Positions 17,187 to 25,589 are shown, counted from the first letter of the stretch. The stretch is DNA of 64,000 nt from Roseibium alexandrii DFL-11 (GCF_000158095.2 NZ_CM011003.1:29930-93929), one strand, 5' to 3'. Translations and numbers: made by a program. Notes: a model not told the origin generated them from the sequence alone.

Positions 17187-18908
17187 TTACGCGACACCCC
17201 GCCGTTCTTCCGGGCGTTCCGCGATGGACTTGAGAGCGTCATCGATGCTGGCGGAATAGTGTACCAGAGGGCGTTTCAGGCCGTGGGTGACGAAAACTCG
17301 CAGGATGTCGCGGCTCGCGCCTGTGAGCCAGAACGCAACGCCGCGATTGTGTGCCTTGTGAGCAAGACCCTCGATCATATTGGCTCCGGTTGAATCAAGG
17401 AATGGTACCGACGAGAAGTCGACAATCAGTGCCTTGTGGCTGTCCTGGATACGATCAAGAACCGAGCCGATAGAAGCGGTTGCGCCGAAGAAAAGCGCGC
17501 CTGTGATGCGGTAGACCACGACCTCCGGATTGGCCAAAACCTCTTCATCATAGTTTCCACGTGGATGGGCGTCATCCGCCTCGTCGCGGCTCACGAAGGG
17601 CGTATGAGTGGCGACAGCAGTGGTCTTGCTCATCCTCTGAATGAACAGGACCGAACCCAGCGCGAAGCCAACGACGATAGCTTCGGTCAAGTCACGGAAA
17701 ATAGTCAGGAAGAAGGTCGAGGCGAGCACCGTCGCTTCTCCCCAGCCCGATCGAACAAGGATAGCAATCGCGGGCTTCTCAATCATATTCCAGGCGACGA
17801 CGGCGAGTACGCCCGCAAGGGCTGCGAGAGGAATGTAGGCGGCAAGCGGCGCGGCGATCAACATGAAGAGCAGCAAGAACACCGCGTGCAGCATGCCCGA
17901 AATCGGCCCATGCGCGCCCGAGCGAACGTTGGTCGCGGTGCGGGCAATGGTGCCGGTTACGCAAAAACCGCCAAAGAGGGAAGAGCCTATATTGGCAGCC
18001 CCTTGCGCCACAAGCTCGCAGTTCGACCGGTGCCGCCGCCCGGTCATGCCATCGGCGACGACCGCGGACAAGAGCGACTCGATCGCGCCCAGAAGCGTGA
18101 ATGAGATTGCTGCGGGCAAAACCGCCATGATCTTGTCGATCGACAACTCCGGCAGACTGGGGGCTGGCAGAATTGAGGGGATGCCGCCGAACTTGGTTCC
18201 GATGGTCTGCACTGGCAGGTCCAGGAGTGCCGTCGCCAGGGCAGCGACGCTGACCGCGATCAGCATGCCCGGCCAATGCGGCCGCCACCTGCGAAACCCG
18301 AGGATGATCGCGACTGTCGCCGCCGAGACGAGGAACGCAGATGGTGTAACGCTGTCGCGCGCTTCCCACAGGGCAACGAGCTTTTCCAGTAATTCACCCG
18401 GCTCATGGTCAAGCGACAGGCCGAAGAGTTCCTTGATCTGGCTGGCGAAGATGATGATCGCGATTCCGGCGGTGAAGCCCACTGTCACCGGAAAGGGAAT
18501 GAACTTGATGAATGTGCCGAGACGCAGAAAGCCTGCTGCGGTCAGCATCAGGCCCGAAAGGAAAGTCGCTAGGATCAGTCCGTCCATCCCGTGCTGCGAA
18601 ACAGTGGCCGCGACAAGGACGATAAATGCGCCTGCGGGCCCGCCGATCTGGAACCGTGATCCACCAAGGAGAGAGACGAGGAAGCCGCCGACAATGGCGG
18701 TGTAGAGCCCTTGCGCCGGGGTCGCGCCAGAGGCTATGGCGATGGCCATGGAAAGTGGCAGAGCCACGATGGCAACAGTCAACCCGGCGATGGCGTCAGA
18801 GCGCAATTGTGGCAGCGCGTAACCCTCGCGCAGCACAGTCACGAGTTTTGGTGTGTAGAGTTCGGCAAAACTTGGCGTATCGCCGGTCGGTCTGGTCTGT
18901 TCTTTCAT
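17187..18908 (-). CDS. SulP-family inorganic anion transporter with STAS domain
   Basis: The 573-aa protein has the sulfate-transporter N-terminus (LRSDAIAGLTVAIVALPLSMAIAIASG), about ten to twelve membrane spans, the AQGAANIGSSLFGGFCVTGTIARTA motif near the middle, and a C-terminal STAS domain (VDFSSVPFLDSTGANMIEGL). SulP proteins move sulfate, bicarbonate or other anions. It is convergent with merA. The nearby XRE gene on the same strand may regulate it. ATG 18908 is preferred to GTG 18920, although neither has a strong ribosome site. The substrate cannot be read from the sequence. Confidence 0.88.
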   Translation of the reverse strand: MKEQTRPTGDTPSFAELYTPKLVTVLREGYALPQLRSDAIAGLTVAIVALPLSMAIAIASGATPAQGLYTAIVGGFLVSLLGGSRFQIGGPAGAFIVLVAATVSQHGMDGLILATFLSGLMLTAAGFLRLGTFIKFIPFPVTVGFTAGIAIIIFASQIKELFGLSLDHEPGELLEKLVALWEARDSVTPSAFLVSAATVAIILGFRRWRPHWPGMLIAVSVAALATALLDLPVQTIGTKFGGIPSILPAPSLPELSIDKIMAVLPAAISFTLLGAIESLLSAVVADGMTGRRHRSNCELVAQGAANIGSSLFGGFCVTGTIARTATNVRSGAHGPISGMLHAVFLLLFMLIAAPLAAYIPLAALAGVLAVVAWNMIEKPAIAILVRSGWGEATVLASTFFLTIFRDLTEAIVVGFALGSVLFIQRMSKTTAVATHTPFVSRDEADDAHPRGNYDEEVLANPEVVVYRITGALFFGATASIGSVLDRIQDSHKALIVDFSSVPFLDSTGANMIEGLAHKAHNRGVAFWLTGASRDILRVFVTHGLKRPLVHYSASIDDALKSIAERPEERRGVA

Positions 18909-18984
18909 TTGGAGCCGCACCTTGGATGGGTTGCGGCGGGATCGTCGGCATGTCGTCGGCGGTCGCCGTCGCGAGTTCTGGGGG

Positions 18985-19245
18985 TTAGGGTTTCGGGAGT
19001 GGAGATTTCAAGCGAACACCGCGCCCGCCTGCCGTGCTTGGAGCGCCTTCGCCGATCAGTTCGACACCGGCGAGTTCCAGCGCCTCGATGACCTTTGTCA
19101 AGCTGTCGACCACACCGCGCACATTGCCGGCGCTAGCCTCCATACGTTGGATCGTCGGAACAGAAAGATCGGCAAGTTCGGCCAGGGTTTTCTGGTCGAT
19201 GCCGAGAAGCGCGCGCGCTGCACGCATTTGCTGGCTAGTGATCAT
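18985..19245 (-). CDS. XRE-family helix-turn-helix regulator
   Basis: The 86-aa protein is a compact HTH repressor: ITSQQMRAARALLGIDQKTLAELADLSVPTIQRMEA fits the Cro/CI helix-turn-helix, followed by a short helical tail (LTKVIEALELAGVELIGEG). It lies upstream of and in the same direction as the SulP transporter, 76 bp apart, so the two may form an operon. A pair of direct repeats upstream may be its operator. Confidence 0.82.
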   Translation of the reverse strand: MITSQQMRAARALLGIDQKTLAELADLSVPTIQRMEASAGNVRGVVDSLTKVIEALELAGVELIGEGAPSTAGGRGVRLKSPLPKP

Positions 19246-19278
19246 GGGGTAAGTCTCGAATATGACATAAACGATCTA

Positions 19279-19307
19279 AAGCATCATTATTGATATTTCA
19301 AGCATCA
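19279..19307. promoter_or_regulatory. Direct-repeat operator upstream of the XRE gene
   Basis: AAGCATCA occurs at 19279-19286 and again at 19300-19307, exactly 21 bp (two helical turns) apart, 34 bp upstream of the XRE start. This spacing suits a repressor binding the same face of the DNA. Confidence 0.4.
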
Positions 19308-19559
19308 AAATTCAGACTCTATACCAAGCTTTTGGACGCCTTGGATTGCTGATCAGCTCATCCGCCCCGCTCCAAGTGCCTGTGTCCTACGCGGCTATGT
19401 TCGACGTCGCCGCCAGTCTCACGCACACGTCGTCCATCATCTCCGTCAGCACAGGAGATGCTTTTTGGTGTACGCATAACAAAACCAGCATCGGCATTGT
19501 TACAGGCGGCGCTGTTTTATGGATTGAAACCGCGGGGCAATCCCAATAGAGCGACAAGA
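19308..19559. other. Short intergenic stretch with no clear gene
   Basis: Open frames here are short, overlapping and without motifs. No Tn3-type terminal inverted repeat is visible, so the left limit of the transposon remnant to the right is unknown. Confidence 0.4.
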
Positions 19560-19871
19560 TTAGGCCCGAGAATGAGGCGCGGCAACTATGATCGCAGCCC
19601 CGACGAGACAGATAGTTGCCCCTAAGAGGTCCCAGCGGTCGGGGTGGACGCCCTCGACCAGCCAGAGCCATATGAGAGAACTCGCAATGTAGATACCCCC
19701 ATAGGCCGCATATGCACGACCTGCGGCCGCGCTATCTACCAAAGCGAGCAAATATGCAAATAGACTCAGCACGGCGAGACCCGGAACGATCCACCAGATT
19801 GATTTGTCGAGCCGCAGCCAAGCCCAAAATGCAAAACATCCTGCTATTTCAAAAAACGGCTGCGCCGACAT
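19560..19871 (-). CDS. YnfA/UPF0060-family small membrane protein, shortened at the N-terminus
   Basis: The 103-aa product carries the UPF0060 signature strongly: [14 protein letters not shown], then [27 protein letters not shown] and [10 protein letters not shown], with four hydrophobic segments. YnfA proteins resemble small multidrug-resistance exporters. Intact members start with about 15 hydrophobic residues before EIAGC; here only MSAQPFF is present and the upstream frame (to 19943) is polar and overlaps the end of the resolvase gene. The first membrane helix is therefore clipped, probably by recombination. It may be non-functional. Confidence 0.75.
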   Translation of the reverse strand: MSAQPFFEIAGCFAFWAWLRLDKSIWWIVPGLAVLSLFAYLLALVDSAAAGRAYAAYGGIYIASSLIWLWLVEGVHPDRWDLLGATICLVGAAIIVAAPHSRA

Positions 19872-19939
19872 ATGCCGCAAAAGTTTGCATTCTTGATAGC
19901 CCTCGTTTCGAAGAATGGAAATCCGATCCTGCTTCTTGC

Positions 19940-20518
19940 TCAACGGAATTCGTCACGCACCCGCATGATTGTTTGACGGCTGGTACCAAATGCACGGGCT
20001 ATGGCGGAAATGCTTTTGCCGGAACTCAGCGCAACCCGCACCTCTTGCTTTTGGCTGTCTGTCAGGCTTGGCCGCCGACCCAGAACTTTCCCTTCGGACT
20101 TGGCACGTCTTAGGCCTGACTGCGTTCGCTCGATGAGCAAATCCCGCTCGAACTGGGCAACGGCATTGAGCACGTTCATGGACATCGTGCCGGCGGAACT
20201 CGCCAGGTCGACACCGCCAAGTGCAAGACAGTATACCCGTACTCCTTCGTCGGCCAATGCCTTTACTGTTGAACTGACGTCTATCGCATCCCGGCCGAGG
20301 CGATCGAGTTTCGTCACGATGAGAATGTCGCCCGGCTCTAAACGGTCCACCAGCCGAGCGAATTCCGGACGCTGCGTTATCGGCACACTGCCGGAAATAG
20401 TCTCGGTCACAATCCGGCGGTCGTCGACCTGGAACCCCGCCGCCCGGATTTCTTCTAACTGGTTTTGCGTCGTCTGTCCGGTCGTTGACACGCGGGTATA
20501 GGCAAAGGTGCGTGACAT
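19940..20518 (-). CDS. tnpR: Serine recombinase, Tn3-family resolvase TnpR
   Basis: The 192-aa protein is a resolvase/invertase: the catalytic Ser is in FAYTRVST (about residue 11), followed by [16 protein letters not shown] and [28 protein letters not shown], and a C-terminal helix-turn-helix ([20 protein letters not shown]). It resolves cointegrates at a res site, which lies just upstream, with the start of a broken tnpA beyond it. The gene appears intact. Confidence 0.93.
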   Translation of the reverse strand: MSRTFAYTRVSTTGQTTQNQLEEIRAAGFQVDDRRIVTETISGSVPITQRPEFARLVDRLEPGDILIVTKLDRLGRDAIDVSSTVKALADEGVRVYCLALGGVDLASSAGTMSMNVLNAVAQFERDLLIERTQSGLRRAKSEGKVLGRRPSLTDSQKQEVRVALSSGKSISAIARAFGTSRQTIMRVRDEFR

Positions 20519-20529
20519 AGCGTCATTCC

Positions 20530-20632
20530 TGTCCGAAAAGGCTGTTCAAATTAGTTAGCTGTCCAGAATGATGTCAAGGTAATTTGTGGACAGGGTGTTT
20601 TGCCCCTGTACGCAATCGGACGTTTTCGGACA
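20530..20632. promoter_or_regulatory. res site of the Tn3-family element
   Basis: Outer arms TGTCCGAAAA (20530-20539) and TTTTCGGACA (20623-20632) are perfect inverted repeats 103 bp end to end, and an inner pair CTGTCCA (20559-20565) / TGGACAG (20587-20593) lies between them. TGTCCGA-type half-sites are what Tn3-family resolvases bind. The site lies between tnpR and the tnpA remnant, the classic divergent layout. Confidence 0.7.
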
Positions 20633-20671
20633 CAGACATGGGTCATCGGCAGTCATAGTATGGAGTGAAAG

Positions 20672-20860
20672 ATGGCCCGGCGGTTGCTTTTCAAGGACCA
20701 GGGACGGCAGGAATTTTTCGATATCCCGACAGAGAAAACAGTCTGATCCATCATTATTCCCCGTCGCCTGTCGACCGGCTTGAAATCGAGCTTCGGCACC
20801 GACAGTGTGCAAGTTCCCAGGCATTGAATGTCATCGCGAACGCATCAATTACGTGTCGGA
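20672..20860 (+). pseudogene. tnpA: N-terminal remnant of a Tn3-family transposase (frameshifted)
   Basis: From ATG 20672 the frame reads MARRLLFKDQGRQEFFDIP, like the start of Tn3-family TnpA. It then shifts by one base: the neighbouring frame continues ENSLIHHYSPSPVDRLEIEL, matching the conserved (E)LIRHYTLSP.DL.LI stretch of the same domain. Similarity ends by about 20860, so over 95% of the roughly 1000-residue protein is gone. Together with tnpR and res it marks a dead transposon. Confidence 0.65.
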
Positions 20861-20917
20861 TTTGTGCTTTCGCGATCAAAAAAAATGCGCCATAATAAAA
20901 CCTGTTTGGTTTTCCAT

Positions 20918-21112
20918 TCGGCACAAAGTGCTGGGAAACGAACAGGGAATTCGGATATGGCGGACCCATGCAGGGCGTCAGGAGCCGAAGCCGCCCCCGC
21001 GACTGTATGCGGAGAGTGCTGACCGGACATGCCACTTGCAACGAATGTTGTGGGGAAGGCCCGGCAAAGCGCCACGACCCGCGAGCCAGGAGACCTGCCA
21101 GACATTCACTGA
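20918..21112 (+). ncRNA. Cobalamin riboswitch
   Basis: The conserved cobalamin core is readable: GGGAATTCGG, then AGCCGCCCCCGCGACTGT (the B12 box centre), GCCACT...GGGGAAGGC and GAGCCAGGAGACCTGCC near the 3' end. A small CTGTC/GACAG stem follows before the cbtB ribosome site. It should shut off cbtBA when adenosyl- or other cobalamin is abundant. Boundaries are approximate. Confidence 0.92.
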
Positions 21113-21149
21113 AAACCCTTCTGTCGGGTGTGACAGCAAAGAGGATAAA

Positions 21150-21320
21150 ATGACGACACAATCTGCAAAAACCACCGTTTCCGCGACGAAAATCGTATCG
21201 CTTGCTTTTGCTGCGGTACTGGGTGTCGCGATTATTTCGATCACGGGTCACGTGCAGGCGAGCGCTTTGCACGACGCAGCACACGATGTGCGCCACGCGA
21301 CCGGATTCCCGTGTCACTAA
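21150..21320 (+). CDS. cbtB: CbtB, small subunit of predicted cobalt transporter
   Basis: The 56-aa protein has one membrane helix ([21 protein letters not shown]) and a His-rich C-terminus (HDAAHDVRHATGFPCH), exactly the CbtB plan; the His box is thought to bind cobalt. Riboswitch-controlled CbtAB pairs are a known predicted cobalt uptake system. GAGGA precedes the ATG, and cbtA starts 1 bp after its stop. Confidence 0.92.
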   Translation: MTTQSAKTTVSATKIVSLAFAAVLGVAIISITGHVQASALHDAAHDVRHATGFPCH

Positions 21321-21321
21321 A

Positions 21322-22020
21322 ATGCTGACTCGCCTCTTGGTCAGCGGCTTGTTCGCTGGTGCTGCGGCGGGGCTTATCGCGGCCCTGCTACAGCTTATTT
21401 TTGTTCAGCCAGTCCTTCTCCATGCGGAGCTTTATGAATCGGGGGAATTGGTCCATTTCGGAACCGAGGCAGTCAGCGCTCAACAAGAGCTGGGCGGGAT
21501 CGATCCTTTGCGCGATGGCCTGAGCGTCATCTTCACGATGCTCACCTATACCGGTTATGCCTTCATTCTGCTCGCCGGCATGGCAATTGCCGAAATGCGC
21601 GGTGCGGTTATAACGGGTCGCAACGGCCTGCTTTGGGGTGTTGCAGGGTTCGTCGCGTTCCACTTCGCGCCCGGATTCAGCCTAGCTCCCGAAGTGCCCG
21701 GCGTCGCGGCGGCGGATGTTTTTGCCCGGCAGATCTGGTGGTGGGCGACCGTCCTTACCGCAGGCGCCGGATTGTGGCTGATCGCATTCGGCCGCAATTG
21801 GATGGCTTGGGGCGCAGCAGCAATGCTGCTGCTGGCACCACACGTGATCGGCGCGCCAGAGCCGGACACCTTCACCGGCCCAGTTCCGACCGAGATCGGG
21901 GCAATGTTTGCCAGCCGTGCCTTTGGCGTCGGAATGGCAGCCTGGCTTCTGCTTGGTTGTTTTGCAGGTTTTTTCTGGCAGCGCGAGGGGGCGAGGGTCG
22001 GCGCAACGCAGGCGGCCTGA
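21322..22020 (+). CDS. cbtA: CbtA, predicted cobalt transporter
   Basis: The 232-aa protein has about five or six membrane spans and the CbtA features: an N-terminal FAGAAAGLIAALLQLIFVQPVLLHAELYESG, then HFAPGFSLAPEVPG and APHVIGAPEPD. It is coupled to cbtB under the cobalamin riboswitch, so its likely job is cobalt import for B12 synthesis. An intrinsic terminator follows. An upstream in-frame start at 21202 would overlap cbtB and is rejected. Confidence 0.92.
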   Translation: MLTRLLVSGLFAGAAAGLIAALLQLIFVQPVLLHAELYESGELVHFGTEAVSAQQELGGIDPLRDGLSVIFTMLTYTGYAFILLAGMAIAEMRGAVITGRNGLLWGVAGFVAFHFAPGFSLAPEVPGVAAADVFARQIWWWATVLTAGAGLWLIAFGRNWMAWGAAAMLLLAPHVIGAPEPDTFTGPVPTEIGAMFASRAFGVGMAAWLLLGCFAGFFWQREGARVGATQAA

Positions 22021-22043
22021 TCCGGAATCTAAATCATAACCGA

Positions 22044-22080
22044 CCGGGCGAAACATCTCGTTTTGCCCGGTTTCTTTTTA
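22044..22080 (+). terminator. Rho-independent terminator after cbtA
   Basis: CCGGGCGAAAC (22044-22054) pairs with GTTTTGCCCGG (22060-22070) around a 5-nt loop with one G-U pair, followed by TTTCTTTTT. Confidence 0.88.
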
Positions 22081-22097
22081 AGGAAACCTGAAACCCC

Positions 22098-22622
22098 ATG
22101 GAACGCTCTCTCGCACTCTTCGCCATCGGGCTGGTCTTTGGCGGAGGCATCGGCTTTGTTGTTGCCGCAAGCAATGGTGTCGCTCTTGACGGTCATGACC
22201 ACTCATCAGCCAGCGATCACCAGATGCAGACCGCATCAGTGGAGCTCAAAACTAATCATTCCGGCCAAACCGCTGGCCACAACCACAACAGGACTACCTC
22301 TGTACCTGGCGGTCCCGATGCACCGTCCTTGAAAATCAGTGTCTCGAAGGATCCGGTTAGCGGCTACAATCTTCATATCATGACGGAAAATTTCAGCTTT
22401 GCTCCGGAGCGGGCAGGCTCGGATCATGTGTTGGGCGAGGGCCATGCCCACGTATATGTAAATGGCGTGAAGGTCGCGCGGCACTACAGTGCATGGCTCC
22501 ACCTGCCGACTCTTCCAAAAGGTGATGCGACGGTTGAGGTTACGCTCAATTCCAACGATCACCGCATGCTCGCTGTCGAGACGGAACCGCTTAAGGCTAC
22601 GGTGACTGTGAACGTGGAATAG
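22098..22622 (+). CDS. Exported His-rich protein, probably metal-binding
   Basis: The 174-aa product has an N-terminal hydrophobic segment (SLALFAIGLVFGGGIGFVVAAS), a His-rich linker at about residues 32-72 (GHDHSSASDHQ, NHSGQTAGHNHN) and a C-terminal beta domain with GEGHAHVYVNGVKVARHYSAWLHLP and LNSNDHRML. I do not recognise a named family with confidence. The His clusters, and position between cbtA and a DUF1636 gene, suggest a periplasmic cobalt or copper binder. It begins 18 bp after the terminator with an AAGGA ribosome site, so it may be expressed separately or by readthrough. Confidence 0.6.
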   Translation: MERSLALFAIGLVFGGGIGFVVAASNGVALDGHDHSSASDHQMQTASVELKTNHSGQTAGHNHNRTTSVPGGPDAPSLKISVSKDPVSGYNLHIMTENFSFAPERAGSDHVLGEGHAHVYVNGVKVARHYSAWLHLPTLPKGDATVEVTLNSNDHRMLAVETEPLKATVTVNVE

Positions 22623-22624
22623 GC

Positions 22625-22951
22625 TTATAGCGCCGGAATGCGCGCTCTGAGGCAGAAACGGAGACGTCCACATGGTCGGGCGTCTTCGATCCAGCCTTTG
22701 TCCGTTGCCAGAAAATTTCGGGCCGTCGAGATGATGTCAGCAATGTCGTCTGGAAAGATGAGGCCTGAAAAAAGGTATGCCGCTCTACCAACCCCCTGAA
22801 ACGCCACCGCAATCGGTTGTTCACAGGCCCCCATGCATTCAATCTGTGTAACCTCAATCGCCATTCCTGATTCGTTCAACGATCGACGCAATGCATCAAG
22901 ATCTGGCGAAGGGTCGCATTTGCATGTACTGCAAACGATAATACGGTTCAT
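22625..22951 (-). CDS. DUF1636-family small Fe-S/metal-binding protein
   Basis: The 108-aa product has the thioredoxin-like ferredoxin Cys pattern: IIVCSTCKCDP near the start and IECMGACEQPIAVAF in the middle, the DUF1636 signature. This family commonly lies with cobalamin or cobalt genes, which fits the neighbours. Start 22951 (MNRIIVCS) was chosen because the domain begins there; the extra upstream codons to 23020 are low-complexity. It is convergent with the His-rich gene. Confidence 0.8.
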   Translation of the reverse strand: MNRIIVCSTCKCDPSPDLDALRRSLNESGMAIEVTQIECMGACEQPIAVAFQGVGRAAYLFSGLIFPDDIADIISTARNFLATDKGWIEDARPCGRLRFCLRARIPAL

Positions 22952-23074
22952 TCGGTCACCTTTGACAGGAGCGGTGGCACAGCATAGCGAAAACGTACAA
23001 AGCAATACATTATTCGTCATGCGAGTTAGATCGTACTGTGTTTAACAATTTCATTCCGACAATTGCGAAATCGC

Positions 23075-23105
23075 TTGAACCTAAAGTGGCTAGAGGGTGT
23101 AAACA
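23075..23105 (+). promoter_or_regulatory. MerR-type promoter with 19-bp spacer
   Basis: TTGAAC (23075-23080) and TAAACA (23100-23105) enclose 19 bp, CTAAAGTGGCTAGAGGGTG. It resembles the promoter at 44627-44657 (same -35 and AGTGGCT core). Downstream is only a dsbA fragment and then an M23 peptidase gene. Confidence 0.65.
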
Positions 23106-23262
23106 ACTCACCAGTTTGGAAACCCGACTCAGGAACTTCTTATGGCCCAATCGCAATCTCGTGAATTCCTGGCAACAGGTAACGGCTATAGGTTTGCCCA
23201 TTCTGCTGGACCGCGACGGGCCTGCGCGCGCTTACTGGCTAGTGTTCTGTGCCCCGACCAAT

Positions 23263-23478
23263 GTAGCTAAAGAGGCCGGCAACGACCCAAAAGCTACGCG
23301 AACTCAGATCCCAGAATGCATTATAGCAGCGAGTATTAATCAGGACCGCGCCGATGCCGAAGTTTTAGACGTAACCCAGACACCCACGTTTTTCGTTAAC
23401 GGCCGTCACCTTAGTTCGTTTGGCGAGGCAGAACTGCGAGCTTTGGTGAACGAAGAGGTAGCCTCTTCGCGGATGTAA
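23263..23478 (+). pseudogene. C-terminal fragment of a DsbA-like thiol oxidoreductase
   Basis: The last 70 codons of this frame (from about VAKEAGNDPKATRTQ through INQDRADAEVLDVTQTPTFFVNGRHL and FGEAELRALVNEEVA) align with the C-terminal third of the complete dsbA at 45416-46075 (ILNQDRADVEAVGVRQTPTFFVNGKPL). The CxxC active-site half is missing, and the preceding codons show no similarity. I read it as the remnant of a second dsb operon still headed by its own MerR-type promoter. Confidence 0.7.
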
Positions 23479-23585
23479 CCAACAACAAACGGGATATGTT
23501 CGAATGGTGATGGCAATCAAATGACACCGCGCTGCACGAACGAATTCGATCCACAAATTGGTTGCTTAACTTCCGAAAGATAGCA

Positions 23586-25589
23586 ATGCACTTTGACGCT
23601 ACCCAAAACCCCCAGTCCTCAAAAATCGAGCTCGGTCAAGAACCGCCGCTGCTTGGTTACGAAGGGGTGTATGGCATGTCGGACCGACGAGGGGTTTCAC
23701 TGCGCTGGTTCGCTGGTTCAGCACTCACTGGCGTCACATCCCTGTTCTTGATGGGCGGCGCGCTATTCGCTGCCTTTGATGGCCAATACGAAGTTGAAAG
23801 GGCGAAATCCTCGAGTGCTTTATTGAATGAGTTGTCGATCTCGAACAACGGTTACAGCAAAGAAGACAGGTTTCTGCGATCGGCGACTGAATATTCCAGC
23901 AAGCAATTAATAGATGTGAATATTGTCTCCCGTGAGGGCGACAGAGACAACATTCGCGCTCAACCACATATTTTCATCAGCGCTACGCTTGCTACCAAGA
24001 AAGACCCGTCGCTTGCATCTCAAATTCCGGCCTTCAGTACGCTGAACATATTTTCTAGGAGTGCGGAGAAAGAAGCGACAGGGGCAACCGAGGGAGTTGC
24101 AACTTCTCTTCTTGCCGACTCGCTGTACGGTGTGAAATTGGCCAATGATGTCAGTATAAGCCTTACACCATTTCCATCATCGAACACGGATTTCGATTTG
24201 GACAAGACGTTGTCAGAATCGGAAATTGAATTGAAAGTTCGCAAATTTATCCGGACCCGTTCGGTGGATGCAACTAACATGGATTATGAAGCAGTGATTG
24301 ATCCTGGGCGTTTCGACTTCAATTTGGCGCTTCAGCCAGATTTGGAGCGCTATGCGGTTCGGATAACGCCGGAAAACGTTTCTTTCGTGTCAAAACGCGA
24401 TGACGATATTCGGTTAGCCGGAATGGATGAAAGCATTGTGCCAGTGGCTCAGGGGCAAAACCTTACGGGGACCCTCCTAAATCAGCAGGTTCCAGAAGTA
24501 GAAGCTGCATCGATCACACTTGCGTTTCAGCGATTGTATGGAATCTCCAAACTTGAAGACGGACAACGACTCCGAATAGCGTACGCGCCCTCACAGGACG
24601 ATCCGGAGCGAAAGCTGCCCGTGCGTATCAGTCTGTATAGCGATACGAAACACGAAGCGACCGTTGCCCAATCAGACGGCGGCGATTACATCAAAGCCCG
24701 GCCGCCTAGCACCTTTCCAGCAGCAGCCTTTGCTGACGCGGATCGTGTCTCCCACAGCGGGCCAACGCCAGCGCTATACGATAGTCTTTATCAAACTGCA
24801 CTTGAGCAAGACATACCAAAAAACGTTGTAAATGAACTTGTTCGCATGTTGTCCTTTAGCATCGATTTCAAGGCCTCCATTAGGCCTGGTGCTACCATAG
24901 AGCTGCTATACTCCAGAGATGACCGTAACTTCGGATCTAAGATCCACTTTGCTGCGCTGAGCAATGGCAAGACAACGCTGGAATTTTACCGTTTCCGGAC
25001 GCCTGACGATGGAGCTACTGACTTTTATGATGCGTTCGGCCAAAGCGCAAAAAAGTTCCTGCTCAGGAAACCGATTGATGGTGGCAAGTTCCGATCCGGC
25101 TTCGGCATGCGTCGGCATCCCGTCTACAAATATTCAAGAATGCATAAGGGAGTGGACTGGTCTGCTCCGCGCGGGACACCGATCATGGCTGCTGGAGATG
25201 GTACCGTGATAAAGGCAGGTTGGAGTTCCGGCTATGGGAAGCGAACTGAACTTCGACACACCAATGGGTACACGACCACCTACAATCATCAGACCGGATT
25301 TGCCAAAGGCATAAAGGAAGGTGTTCGCGTCAAACAGGGACAAATCATAGGTTATGTTGGCTCGACTGGACTTTCAACAGGACCTCACCTTCACTTCGAG
25401 ATGCTAGCTAATGGCCAACCTTTGGATCCAATGCGAGCCAGACTTCCAGAAGGACGCGTGCTCGATAGAGAAATGCGCGAAAGATTTGAGTCCGAACGCA
25501 GTGCAATCGACAACTTATTACGTGACGCCCGTAGGCCTCGAATTTTGCAACATGACTACAATGAGGAAGCGTTCAATCAAGCAATCTGA
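23586..25589 (+). CDS. M23-family membrane-anchored peptidoglycan endopeptidase
   Basis: The 667-aa protein has one membrane span near the start (WFAGSALTGVTSLFLMGGALFAAF), a large periplasmic region including a LysM-like/OapA-type part, and a C-terminal LytM/M23 domain: GMRRHPVYKYSRMHKGVDW (Zn ligands His and Asp), GYGKRTELRHTNGYTTTYNH and GPHLHFEM. M23 enzymes cut peptide cross-links in peptidoglycan; all ligands are present, so it should be active. ATG 23586 is preferred over 23562 by family start. The long AT-richer gene lies downstream of the MerR-type promoter at 23075. Confidence 0.87.
   Translation: MHFDATQNPQSSKIELGQEPPLLGYEGVYGMSDRRGVSLRWFAGSALTGVTSLFLMGGALFAAFDGQYEVERAKSSSALLNELSISNNGYSKEDRFLRSATEYSSKQLIDVNIVSREGDRDNIRAQPHIFISATLATKKDPSLASQIPAFSTLNIFSRSAEKEATGATEGVATSLLADSLYGVKLANDVSISLTPFPSSNTDFDLDKTLSESEIELKVRKFIRTRSVDATNMDYEAVIDPGRFDFNLALQPDLERYAVRITPENVSFVSKRDDDIRLAGMDESIVPVAQGQNLTGTLLNQQVPEVEAASITLAFQRLYGISKLEDGQRLRIAYAPSQDDPERKLPVRISLYSDTKHEATVAQSDGGDYIKARPPSTFPAAAFADADRVSHSGPTPALYDSLYQTALEQDIPKNVVNELVRMLSFSIDFKASIRPGATIELLYSRDDRNFGSKIHFAALSNGKTTLEFYRFRTPDDGATDFYDAFGQSAKKFLLRKPIDGGKFRSGFGMRRHPVYKYSRMHKGVDWSAPRGTPIMAAGDGTVIKAGWSSGYGKRTELRHTNGYTTTYNHQTGFAKGIKEGVRVKQGQIIGYVGSTGLSTGPHLHFEMLANGQPLDPMRARLPEGRVLDREMRERFESERSAIDNLLRDARRPRILQHDYNEEAFNQAI

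Noticed and set aside
20754..21317. A 187-codon minus-strand frame and a 171-codon plus-strand frame
   Set aside because: They run through the cobalamin riboswitch core; the real gene there is cbtB, starting at 21150.
23142..23268. Short frame starting MAQSQSREFLATG after the orphan promoter
   Set aside because: It stops after about 42 codons and matches no family I recognise; most likely chance sequence beside the dsbA fragment.
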